Shown in pieces: positions 50,201-61,002 of a stretch of 64,000 bases of DNA. A model generated the notes under the pieces. The model had not been told where the DNA came from. It saw nothing but the letters and a program-made list of their open reading frames with translations, and did not search any database. This DNA comes from Ramazzottius varieornatus (Eukaryota; Tardigrada; Eutardigrada; Parachela; Ramazzottiidae): the NCBI GenBank assembly GCA_001949185.1, contig BDGG01000004.1, forward strand, positions 2,794,912-2,858,911. Direction: 5' to 3'. Both the position numbers and the translations under genes were made by a program. Position 1 is the first letter of the stretch. Each line of letters starts with the position of its first letter.

Positions 50201-51652
50201 ACCGATTTCGTAGATTTTAAAGTTGGAGGTATGAGTTGCGCCGATTATGTCGGAAAAGTGCGTAAACCATTGTGCTAAAATCACAGAAACAGCACTCTTG
50301 AAGTTCCTCCACATCCCTGGCTTATTTGCCGAGCGAACTAAACTGTTTACTTTTCGATTAACTTTGCGATAATCCTACCCCGGGGTGCTCCAACCGCACG
50401 TATTGAAAGCAGGGACCCTCATCTGGAGGGACGAGTGCGTACAGGAATCTTCCCGATCACTGAACTTCGAAAAGGGCCGCGCTACTTACTTGTCGGAAAA
50501 TCCTTTGGATGTGTTTGTGGAGACCAAATGCCGGTAAAGCTCAGCTCAAACTTTGCGTCGTCACAGGCACAGCATCCTTCTTGAGTGGCCACTGGTGCGG
50601 TTGCTTGGTCCGCTTGCTCTGTAATAAAAAGCATACTCCGTTTATTCTCGCGCTCAGTTGTTTAGTTGAGCGCAGACTTTTACCTGCTTCACACAACTCT
50701 TTGACCAGGCCACCTTCTTCCTGGTACCATATGTTCCGGTACTCCATGACGGTTGCTCTGTCAAATAAAATGGAAAGTTTATACAGAAAAGCACTTCGGA
50801 CTTTACACTTCGATCAATCAACCCATGTCAGACAACTTCCGGGTTAACAAAACCGTCCCGGCTCTCTATCACGAAGGCCGGAAAGCCTTCCGATATCCTT
50901 ACCGAATTTGGATACAGCCAGATCCATGTCGCGGAGCACGCCAAAGGACCTGAACCTCGGATCGAGGAACCGATGTCCGGTTGGTTACAACGTTGGTGCA
51001 GTGTCCCGCATACGTCACGATGGCTTCGTTGAAATGCTAAGAACCAAACAGTAAGGTAGTAATATTCCCACAAAAATCCAGGCGGTCGAGAAACCATCTT
51101 TCTAATGTGGAGTATCGACCGAAGTTTCTATTTCTTCCCGGTCCAGAATAATGAAGTAAATAGCTGTCAGCCACGCCAGTTGGCAGTTAGGTCTCCGAAA
51201 TTACCTCAAATTTTCCGGCCGAAGATGCCCTTATTCTTCCGTCTCTCGGTGTAGCTCGTATCCAAAATCCAATAAACTTTTGCACGCTGTACTGTGTACG
51301 CCATCCGTGCAGTGTGACTACAACAAAAGCAACAGTCGTAACTGTACCAAAAACATTTGTCGCCGTTGCTTCCTATGCAAGAACTTGGGAGGAAGCAGTA
51401 TTAATAAGAAAAGCACTCACTTGTATAATTTTGTCCCGGTAAATAGGTATCCAAATCTTGAGCAATTTTCAGGCGAAATCCATTATCACCGGGAGTCTTC
51501 GGAACATCGATGACTGGACGGTGAAGTCTTCGACATTCATCCATCGGGTAGTTCAGTCCACTCGCCAAGGAAATTAATAACAAAAAATGCACAACGAACA
51601 TCATCGCGGTGCAGTGCAGGTAAAATGAAACAAAGTTCCGGTCGTTCAGCAT
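47283..51652 (-). CDS. SPON1: F-spondin homologue (Reeler, Spondin_N, TSP1 repeats, Kunitz)
   Basis: A secreted extracellular-matrix protein guiding neurons and muscle attachment. The signal peptide is FVVHFLLLISLASG (ATG 51652). The reeler domain spans exons 51421-51652, 51205-51317 and 50903-51036 (VQVLWRAPRHGSGC). The spondin domain spans 50684-50757, 50490-50618, 50123-50274 and further exons down to about 49270: HPKDFPT, IYEIGGYASDGLKQLAEWG, FGPSPDWLVGIDSLNLCLKN, FPFDAGTDSGVTY, PSSPFYDPMGKPMTPLAKL. Three thrombospondin repeats follow (TNEWTLWSPC, SPWSDWTECSATCG, VTNWSNWSPCS). Then comes a Kunitz domain with Cys framework ACYGFMPRW-like, CQPFVYSGCRGNMNNFG and NYEECNIACERAF, then two more repeats (YSSWGPCSVSCGKG, WSEWMSCTKSCGNG). 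The stop is the TGA at 47283-47285. Kunitz placement between TSP1 repeats differs from vertebrate SPON1, which has none. Confidence 0.92.
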
Positions 51653-52292
51653 TTTCTAAATTATTAAACTCGTCGGGGAATTCCAAAGGTAACGTCCAGG
51701 ACCTCAGTACATGCCCTCACTGTAAGCTCGCCGCAAATCAACCGATTACTCCGCAGTGTTATTCGAAGCATCTCGAATTATTCCGCGGATTGTGAGGCGT
51801 GGTTCAGTGAAGAACGGTTGGGGAAAAGAATTGGCTCTTCCGCTGGCATTCCATTAGGTTGAAAATGTCATAACAGTACGAGTATGAGCCGAAGTGTGGT
51901 GATTAATCCATAAGACTAATAATCCAGTGCCCGGGTTCGCCAAATGATCACCATCACGGCCAAGAGTTTTTCGTAGATAAGCGATAGGTATGTCAAGAAT
52001 GTCTGATCTTGCAGACCCAGGAAGCGGAAGATGCAAGCATGATCGCTGTGTGATGAGACCAAGAAAAGATCAAGAAGGCGGCCATGCAACGTTGTCTGCT
52101 GTGAGTGCGTGCAAGCGTGGGACTTTGAGATAGATCAACTGTGACAAAATATCAGCGACGTACGACGCACGCGGGAAGATGAAAGAACCTCACAAAGGTC
52201 TTCTGACAGACCGTACTCGAAATATGCAGGAAGTACGAGCTTCTTCCCGGATTTTCTCATTGAATCCAAGTCAATGTGAAACGTTTCACATC

Positions 52293-52415
52293 CGAGACGT
52301 CGGAAAATGTTTTCACCCAGATCTCTATCTCAAGTGGCGCACGGTTTCACTGTTATTGGCTGAGAGCATGCGCCACTTCGGAAACGAACTGGATGAATTC
52401 ATATGCCGACGCCCA
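52293..52415. mobile_element. Hairpin MITE family copy 3
   Basis: Left arm GAGACGTCGGAAAATG and CTCAAGTGGCGCACGGTTTC; right arm GCATGCGCCACTTCGGAAAC and CATATGCCGACG. The core AAGTGGCGCA is answered by TGCGCCACTT. Same layout as the APC7-intron element. Confidence 0.75.
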
Positions 52416-53180
52416 TTTTGGTAACAGCTTGAAAGGGCTGGGGTCCAGTTTCCGGAGTACGACGATGTATTGTGGGGATAGTTGCATCGCATGGCACGAG
52501 AGAGAGTACGTAAAAGATGATTACGGCATTGTACAGCAGCAGCTATCATTCGGAGCGTGCACATGAAACGCGCGGCCAGCCTCTTCATGTTTTCTATTTA
52601 GTTCCATTTGGATATTAGGCCATTATTCATCCCGTCAAAAAAACCGACCCAAACAAATCTTGTCAAGCAGTGTTCCCAACACATTAGCCGACGCAATTTC
52701 CTCCTCACTTCATTATATCTACATATCATCACTCTGATAACGATATCGATGCCCATGATTTCCTCCCATGGCGTGCTATCGATCGTCCTCCACAAATGAA
52801 ATTAACCACGCTATTGCGGCCACAAATTGGATTACAATGTTTCGAAATTACCCAAAGTTGCCACTATGAAACTGTGAATACCACCGCAGAGCTCTCGATA
52901 GTGCAGACAACTTCGTGTCGTTGATATGACCGTCCTACACAACTTGATGAATTTGATATCCTTGTTTTTCACCACGAGGACCTCAAAAAGCACTTCATTA
53001 AACGGCAGAAAATCGCATAGAAGGTCCCTGCGTATCTTTTCTTCTAGTTTATTACGTTTATTTGCACGAACCAAGGCGATATCCACAATTAGTTACATAT
53101 ACATATATCCAGACCTTGAACAGTACGTTGCAAGGTACGCTCTCCGTGATATCGTGACCAGGCACTATATGGGAAGTGAA

Positions 53181-53275
53181 CAAAAGATCTGAAGCAAGTT
53201 TGCCACCTCAAGTGGCGCAAGTTTCAATTGTTATAGGCTGAAAGTGGGTGCCACTTGGAAAACGATCTGGCTTAT
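53181..53275. mobile_element. Hairpin MITE family copy 4
   Basis: AGCAAGTTTGCCACCTCAAG and TGGCGCAAGTTTC on the left; AAAGTGGGTGCCACTTGGAA and AACGATCTGG on the right. The core AAGTGGCGCA/GGTGCCACTT is shared with the other copies. Confidence 0.7.
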
Positions 53276-55355
53276 TTACCACATGCCTGTATTTCTAGTG
53301 TACAAAAGAAAGTTCGTTTGCCCATGAATTGTTGGACACAGGGATTCCCTTTTCGAGCCATCACGTCAGCGGTCCTCCGATGGAAATCACTTGAATATGC
53401 CGCCCCCGAAATTATTTGAATCTTCCAGCCTCTTCCTGCATTTTTTTTGAATTTAAAATAATTTCCGACGGTAAACAAAGGGGTTACGACAAACGTGATA
53501 TGTGATATGTTATGCGTGATTTGCAGGACATGGCGACGCATTTGTATTCATCGATTCTTGGGGAGGTCGGTTTGCAAATCAGGGAGAGTATGGGATAATG
53601 CATTTACGATTGTAATATTTGAACTGCCTTTTGTGCTGCTGGGGTTCTTCTCAAGACGGATGGCGCCAAATGTGTCCGTACAGACACAGTACAATTCCAT
53701 TAGGTGGCTTTGGATTACCAACTTGTCATCGATCTGTACATCCGTAGAGCCAGCTTGCCGCCTAAAGTTACGTGATGTCACGCAACATCCTCTGCCGGTG
53801 CTCAGAGCGCTTTTCACAGTCCTCGACAACCAAATGATCTTTCAGGAAGTTTCAAGTACAAGCAGAGAGCATTTTGTCGCTTATCCATTCAAGCAACCAC
53901 TAACTTCAACAGTAACTGATTCACAACCGCAAAGAACTGTAAAATGGCGTACAAAGTTTATTACATCATGGGGAATATGCGCATGTACCATACGACACAA
54001 GCTCAAAACTATTTTGAGCGGATAAATTTGAAGAACCCTAGTTATGCCGTAACAGGCGGACGTCAAACCCACCAACCAAAGCAATCAAAATTATATCTGA
54101 CAACAGAGGCTTCGAGAAAAGTACGATCCATTGAGCGGTCGCTGCGACAGCAACTCGCTGAGCTAACTTTTTCGGTACGACGATATCAAACAAGTATTTA
54201 ACCATGGTCGGCGAGAGTCATGAGACAAAACAGAAAGAGACAACGTCAAGGACATCCTCGATTCTTTGTAGTACAATGGGGTAGACTTTGAAGTTGAGCA
54301 ACTCCAGTGGCCAAATCATCGAAAGCCATCGATGAGAAGCATCCATCAGTTATCGGAAGGCACGACGTCAGCATCCGCAGGGAACCAAGAAATCCGCATG
54401 AGTCCTTCGAGCCGACTGTCCATCCACGACCCTCACGCTGAGCAAGACCTCAACAGTACCAGCAACCACACAGACAAGCAGACCTTCGGAAGGTCCACAC
54501 CACATCAAAACACCATAAGACCACAGCACAATTAGTAAAAGGCAAAAGCGGCAACAGGAAGAGACAGTACCATCACATCACAATAGGACACATTGAGCAA
54601 CCCTCAAATATATCCAAATGCATTTGGTTAATTTCTCCGAAGGACCCTATCGAAAGTCCTTTGCGACATGGGACAGTAACTCAAGCCATAGTTGCCTACG
54701 CTGGCTCGATTTTTCCCTAGTCTGACATTTTTGGACGTTGGCCAATATGGAAGCTAATGGGGAAAAGACAACAACCTCGCTTGTTTCACCCTACAGACCA
54801 CGTGCGATAAAGCCTTCTCACTGAACTTACCTATTGCAGGGGAACAAAGAAGATCGCCTCCACCAATCGATTCGGAAAGCCAGGTAAACTGCTCCTTTAC
54901 TTTTGTCCTCATTTGGGATCCAGAAAAGTCCTTCAAATGATGTTTCGCAGCCCTGTTGAAATATTATACTGTAAATATTCGCTGCATCCGCGCAGTACAC
55001 ACACGTACGTGACGATGCACCCCCGTAGGGGGTTGCGTAATCCGTGAAACTGGACCGGGGCTGTACTTCACTTGTACGATGACGTCTTGCGGGGACGCAG
55101 CCAATATTTACAATTATTTGATCAAACTAGCATTGATAATTCTGAATATCAAAATTTAAATCCCGTCCAGATAACCGCGACTCTGACATACAGTACGTAC
55201 TAGAGATCATTGATTCTCACCTTCGGCAGTCTTGCATAGAGTCGCAGAAGCAGTAGGTCTTCGTAGGAATAACCGAGTTCACGTAAGCAAGGCTGCAAGG
55301 ATCCTCCGTCCACAAGGAAGCAAACCCAGCTCTCAACCTTCAAATGATAGATCGG

Positions 55356-58300
55356 TCAAATAGCTCGAAAGGAGCTGCAAAACAAAGTTTCATTGATGAG
55401 TTATAAAAAAATTCAATTGTCCCTTACGGAAACAGTCCGGTCGACTGCAGGAGCGTTTTCAATCCGACATATTCTGCTGGATTCGTCCACGGCAGTAGCT
55501 CGATGGTTAGATCTTCAGCTACTTCCGCTGCCTAAACAGTTAGTCAACATATTCTGATGTGTATAAGAAGATCGTTAATAAAGCGGAATCAGCTACTGGA
55601 ACCGTTGTCGCTTCATCGTTTGGAAGGGCGCCCTTGATCTTCTCGTCAGCGATGCTTTTCAGCTCACGGATGATTTTCAGGAATGGATCCTAGAACACGA
55701 ACAAAAAATATCACTACGAATTTACTGAAATATGATACAAACATTTCCGAAGGAACACGGAGCTCGGCAAAGAAACCTGATCTGATCGCATTTCAGGTGG
55801 CGCATGCATTAAAATAATAAGACTGAAGACGTGCGCCATTCGAAAACGATCTGGTGGAGTATGTTTGCCGAAACAAAATACACAAGTGAAAAAATTCCTC
55901 TGTAAATCTCAGCCAACTTTCCAGTCTGTACCTCGTGCACGTCGAGGTTGCCCCTCGAATCCTTTTCTTTTCCTGTCCAAGACGGAAGTCGAAGGTAGCT
56001 GGGACAACTGAGCTTAGCTCGCTTCCTCGGTCGCGCAGAACCAGCTGGTGATGCGGTTCTGCTGCTGCTGGCCGAACTATCTTCTGACGGTGGATGGTTG
56101 ACCACGTCCATGATCTCGCCAGCGTTTTCGGGGTCAATCACATATACTGCCTTCTCCACCTAGATTAAACCTACGTGCGGAGGAGAAATGCGGTTACGAC
56201 TATGGGCCAACTTACCAGTTCATGGAGTGATCCGATACGGTTATCGGACTTCATCTTTCTTCGATGCGCCACCTTCAACTCTTCCTCCAGCTTTCGAATC
56301 TTGTCGATGATTTCAATGTCGTTCCAATAAGCTTCTTCCAAACTGCATTCGAGAGCGTCAAGCTGATTATACGCTTCTCGAGGTGCCCTACAAAAGCAAC
56401 AGAAAATCCAATAACACTTGATAACCATATGAAAAAGGAAGAAGACCTAAGTTTTCTGTAACTTACGTCGAACTTTGATGGTGGTCGGTCAAAACATGCA
56501 GTGATGGGATCGTTCTTCTTTCTGGTAGGACGACTATCACAGAGGCTGCGGAACTGGCGGACGGTTTCGGGACAATGACGACAGGCGCTGCGCCAGTTGC
56601 TCGTAAGCGCTTCCGTTTCTTACGCGTGGAGCCCTTCTTGCTTGCTGTCCTGACCGATCTGGGCGTTGGCATTGGAACTACCATCTTGCCTTTCGCGCTC
56701 TGACCAGAAGCCTGCAAGAAACTTTCTCGAGTGGTGAACTTGGTAGGTGGCGCCACTGGCGCATCAGGTTCGTCTGAGGCCGGTTCTTTCGGCTGGATCT
56801 GGAACATCAACGGCCCTACAGGACCGAACTTGGCTATCCGATGTGCCTTCTGCAAAGCACGAGAAACATTAGCACTCTGAGTTTCCATACCACGAAATTC
56901 AAGACAAAAATTTACTCTAACAGCTGCGAGCAGCTGATTTTGACTGGCCCTACCTTTTGTTCAGCAACACGCGCAGGAGACTTGATGCTTCTCGGTTTTG
57001 ACGCCTCAAACGTAATCTGCGTAGTATTCTCGGCTTGGCTCATCATGCGTCGGAAGAACGATTGCTGCGCTGAGTTCTCCGACATTTTATCCCCAGCAGT
57101 GGAAAGACTGCTCGAACTGCCCGACGTTCGGACAAGCGGTCTCGACTCTACAAGGAAATTTCATGTTATTAAAAATATTTTAAGAAAACTTCCTAAAATG
57201 CTATTACACCTGTACATTTACTACAAGAAGACCCTTACCGGTTGCTGAACTGGTGCTTGCTGCTTCTCGACACGGCGATGGTGACAGCGGAATTATAGCG
57301 ATAGGTGATTCTTGCTTGATCTTGACTGGCGACTGAGCCGATTCGACGCTGAAGGAAGAACGGGGAGGCGACTGGGCAGTAACGACGAGTGGAGGATTCG
57401 ACTCCGGGGCTCTGCTAGCAGGCGGAAGTAAAGACTGGAAGTTGAAAGACACAAAAGCAAATGGGTTGGTCGATGCGCTGCTTTCAGTGTTGCGTCCAGC
57501 GTTGTCCTTGGAAGTGACCGTTTCCACCCATAGCACATCCTTTGCCGGCTGTAAAAAGTGGAAGAGTTTTTATTGATGACGCAAGATTCGGTCACCAATG
57601 TGACCATAACATCACATTTTGAGAAAACATATCATGCTACAGAAGCGATTAGAAATTATTCTACACACTTACGTTTGGTGGTGGCACGTCGCTGTCGTCT
57701 GGCTGCTTCACACGAAACTGCGTGCCCAATGCTGCCACCGCCCGAGCCCGTAGGACATCCTCGCTTTCAAACATGACCCTGTCCGAGGCACCTCCCTCAT
57801 TGGCATGGAGCGTCACATCGAACGGAAAGAAAGGTAGATCGAAATCATCATCATCGGGCTCCTCATCACTTGGCCAGGCCTCCTCCTGCTCCTGCTCGCC
57901 TTGTTGCTCTCCTACCTCTTCCTGTTCCTCTTCCTCTACATCGGGAATCTCTGGCTCCGACGGCACCATACCCTCTTCGTTCTTCATGACAACTTCTGTT
58001 TCATCCTGCACACTTACAACTTCCTCGTTCTCACCGTCCTCCTCTACACCTTGTGGATTCTCATCCCGACTTGCTTCTAAAGCCGCCTCGAGCTCATCGT
58101 CCACGTTAAAGTCAAACGTGTTCACAGCAACCTCGTTGCCGAATGGAAGGACCTTCTCTGTGTACAATGTGTGGTAATCATCGCCCGTGCCAAAAAACGG
58201 CTCATCGCCAGCTTCCGACGGGTCGGGGCTATCCGGATCCCCCAGCAGGATCGGAGCTGTACTCGGGCTATACAGCACCGAGTAGTCGGCATCAGGACTC

Positions 58301-60277
58301 AACGGCGCACCCAAATCTATCTTGTCGTAATCGGTCGTAGAGAAGGACCGTCCGACCTCTCTTATTAGACCACTCGTTTCGTCTGGATTAGTGTTTGTTA
58401 TGGTGGCTGTCTCTGTGAGAGGGACTTTCTCCTCCAACGTGGAAACCTCTTCCGGTGAAAGCGGCGTCGTCAAGTCTATGAATGGTGGTGACGGACGGAT
58501 CTTGAACTTCTGTAACGTGGGAACATGGCTGATCCCCGCTCGACAAACACACATGATGGAAAACCTACCTGAGCGTTCTTCTTCTTGAGTTTGGTTGGTG
58601 AGGTGATATCCGCGACGTCCACAATCTGGTCTTCTTCGCCAGGCAGGCAGCCTGGAGGAGAGTACGGAGTGGAAGACTCTCGCGATACCGATTCCGTGGT
58701 ACTCATGATACTGATGATTTCTCCTTCTTCCGAACCTTTTAACGAAGAAGCATCCGACATCTTTCGGAGGGCAGTTTTCGCCGCACTCTTCGAATGTTGA
58801 GGTTGCTTTGGCTTCGTATCCTTCGGAGCTGGAACCCCATCTTCGTGCATGCTTCTTCTGCCACTTGCACCTCGAGCATCCTCGCGTTTCCGGTCTGTCT
58901 TCGAGTTGGTATTTCTGTGAGACCACGATGTTTTATAGGCGTTGAAAGGTTTATCTGCGTTACGGTCTAGTAGTCTGTCTCTTCTGGAATACGATCTACC
59001 ACGAGAATCGTACTCTCTGGAACTGTTACGAGTTGGTCTGCGGTGTCCACGTAGACTAGGACTTCTCCTCGATCTTCTATGCACGTCTTCATTCTCCCTA
59101 ACTTTCGTCAAAAGATGCCCCAGTGTGTCCTTCTCTCTAAACAGAGGCTTCCGTAAGTCCTTGTCAGCATCAGGTCTATTCTCGTCTTTTCGTGGCTTCT
59201 CATAAGAGTACTTTTTTCTCGGCTCCTCTTTCCTGGGGCTGTGAACGTTCTCCTTGTTGCTTCTGCGATGTGCCACTTGTTGAGCCGCCTTCTCGACTGC
59301 ATGATGTATGTGTTCAGCGGACGAGCTCGAAGCCTGCCGATTTTCTGGACGCTTCTCACCCCGAATGTTCGGCTGATGTGGCGGAAAATGTGAAACCTCA
59401 TTTCGGCTCTCACTGAAAACGTTCCACACCGAATGCTCCTGTTCTTTGTTGACTGTACCATCTTGAGCGGGCATACGATCTCCGAAGCGAAGAATATCCG
59501 GCTCGGTATTCTGCAAACAGCGCACAATTAGGATATTGATACTGCCAATGTTAAGCAGAACCGTTCCAGTATGTAATCGCTCCATTCAATTACCTGTTGT
59601 CCTAGCGAGTTTGTACATTCCCCCTCCGCACTTTCCCACTGACGTGGCTCATGCGGCCAACTGTCTATGGGCACACCGTCTAGTTCATCTTCGTACCCAT
59701 TGTCCATCGGAGCCTCTTGAGTCTCAGTGGAAGAGTAGTGCTGCTGTGCGCTTGATCCGAATCCAGAATTTTGAATATGGTTTTCCTGACGGCGAAGACC
59801 AGCGAAAGAGCTGTCAATTCCGATAGACGGGCGCACTGAAGCGAAACGGGGAAAATTGTGTCCTGTAGGTGCTGGCTGCTGATGGTTTAATTGCGGTCGG
59901 TTAGCCAGCATGTGAAAGTTGAAGTGTGGGTGCTGTCTTTGTTGATCGGAAGGCAAACCCAGAAACGACGATGGCAGCCCCATAAATCCAATGTGATTGA
60001 CCCAAGGCGCATTTGTCTGTGAGCTGCTTCTAGACGGCATATGCTGAGGAAACGAGGGAGGCCTTGACTGAGATCCCAACAGATTCGGAGGAATGAACTG
60101 TAACCTGGAAAGAAACAGTACGGTCTTGGAGATGCTCCAATTAATTAAGCGAGAATGTGATTTACGAAATTACGATTACTATCTCACGTTCTCAACTCAC
60201 CCAGAATTCTGCTGAGGATTGTGTCTATGGCGAACTGGCTGGGCTGCGTAATGGCTTTGTCCCTGTTGATGATGCAT
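55356..60277 (-). CDS. Large unrecognised nuclear-type charged protein
   Basis: I recognise no catalytic or zinc-binding domain. Exons I placed: 60201-60277, 59594-60104, 58569-59510, 57673-58509, 57239-57548, 56954-57147, 56467-56849, 56216-56387, 55932-56159, which keep one frame for 1218 codons. In order: a His/Gln/Pro-rich start (ATG 60277), an Arg/Ser/Lys-rich stretch (SRREYDSRGRSYSRRDR-like), SEEGEIISIMS, a long Asp/Glu region with EEEEQEEVGEQQ, TPRSVRTASKKGSTRKKRKR as a likely nuclear signal, a coiled coil (EIIDKIRKLEEELKVAHRRK), and then DPFLKIIRELKSIADEKIKG in the next exon (about 55600-55690). The 3' end is unresolved. One splice choice stops at 55356; another would continue through WVCFLVDGGSLQPCLRELGY (down to 55223) and an exon near 54790-54946. 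An RNA-processing or chromatin role is a guess from composition. Confidence 0.65.
55762..55871. mobile_element. Hairpin MITE family copy 5, in an intron of the charged-protein gene
   Basis: Left end AGCTCGGCAAAGAAACCTGA, then TTTCAGGTGGCGCATGC. Right side GACGTGCGCCATTCGAAAAC, GATCTGGTGG and TTTGCCGA. It has the same GCTCGGCA ... TGCCGA ends and ACGATCTGG arm as copy 1. Confidence 0.78.
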
Positions 60278-61002
60278 CCTGACAGCGTTCAGATTCCTAC
60301 TCCTCAGTCCCGACAATCCGAATCATGACCTGGTTTCAAAACAAGCAGAAGATTTAGACACTCAACTCTCGGATTACTAACAGATTAACTCGCCACAGTC
60401 CCAATGCGTCCAGTAGATCGCACTCTCCCAGCATCCCGATGGTCTAAAGCGAAAGGCGGCTTGACCTCCAGAGAAGAAATCGAAGGTGGGTCACGAACGA
60501 GACGACAGAGTCGGACAGACCTTAGAAAGAAATGAACGTATTCTGTCACCAGTTACATTTGAGTGATTACGATCCATTTGGAACGTAATCGGACGTCTGA
60601 CGGACCAACTCAATTGGCTACGAGGTGCGAGGCCTAAGGTCGTTGTCGACCTAACTTCGTGGGCAAGCGGCCACTCGGTGGCGCACCACTCGGCTAATCT
60701 AACACCAGCCAGCTGATCGTGTGTGTGAGCAATCCATGCTGGGAGCTAAGTTTCCACGAAGGTTTTACCCGTAGCGATTTTTAGACCGATACGTGTAGAA
60801 ATCAAGGTTTATTTAACCGTACAAACTGCCGGAGGGCAATGATTTCTACTTGTGCTAACCCAACTTTCCGTACCAATGTCATATTTTGGAAGTAATGTCA
60901 TATTATGTGACATCGGGAGAGGTAAGTGGTAACGTCAAATGAGGCAGCTAGAACGTTCAAAGTAAGCTCGGAAACCTGTCGACAAACTCTTGAACAATCA
61001 CA
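60278..61002. other. Upstream region of the charged-protein gene and right flank of the transposon
   Basis: No gene is seen. Near 60875-60925 there is a short palindromic motif ATGTCATATTATGTGACAT and a second ATGTCATATTTTGG. These may mark the transposon's 3' terminus, as similar ATATGACAT sequence occurs at its other end near 63010-63020. Confidence 0.4.

Larger units (their letters stand above)
51653..54750. other. Gene-poor region between F-spondin and the large charged-protein gene
   Basis: No gene is supported. It contains two hairpin-MITE copies (52293-52415 and 53181-53275). An open frame at 53495-54025 (+) is long for the region but has no domain, signal or splice partner. The rest shows no structure that I can name. 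Confidence 0.55.

Noticed and set aside
53495-54025. 176-codon plus-strand open frame
   Set aside because: No recognisable domain, no consistent exon neighbours, and overlapping open frames on the opposite strand of similar quality. It may be chance in gene-poor DNA.
57722-58177. Plus-strand Ser-rich open frame of 151 codons
   Set aside because: It is the antisense of the Asp/Glu-rich exon of the minus-strand charged-protein gene. GAG/GAC codons read as CTC/GTC and TCC on the other strand, giving artificial Ser runs.
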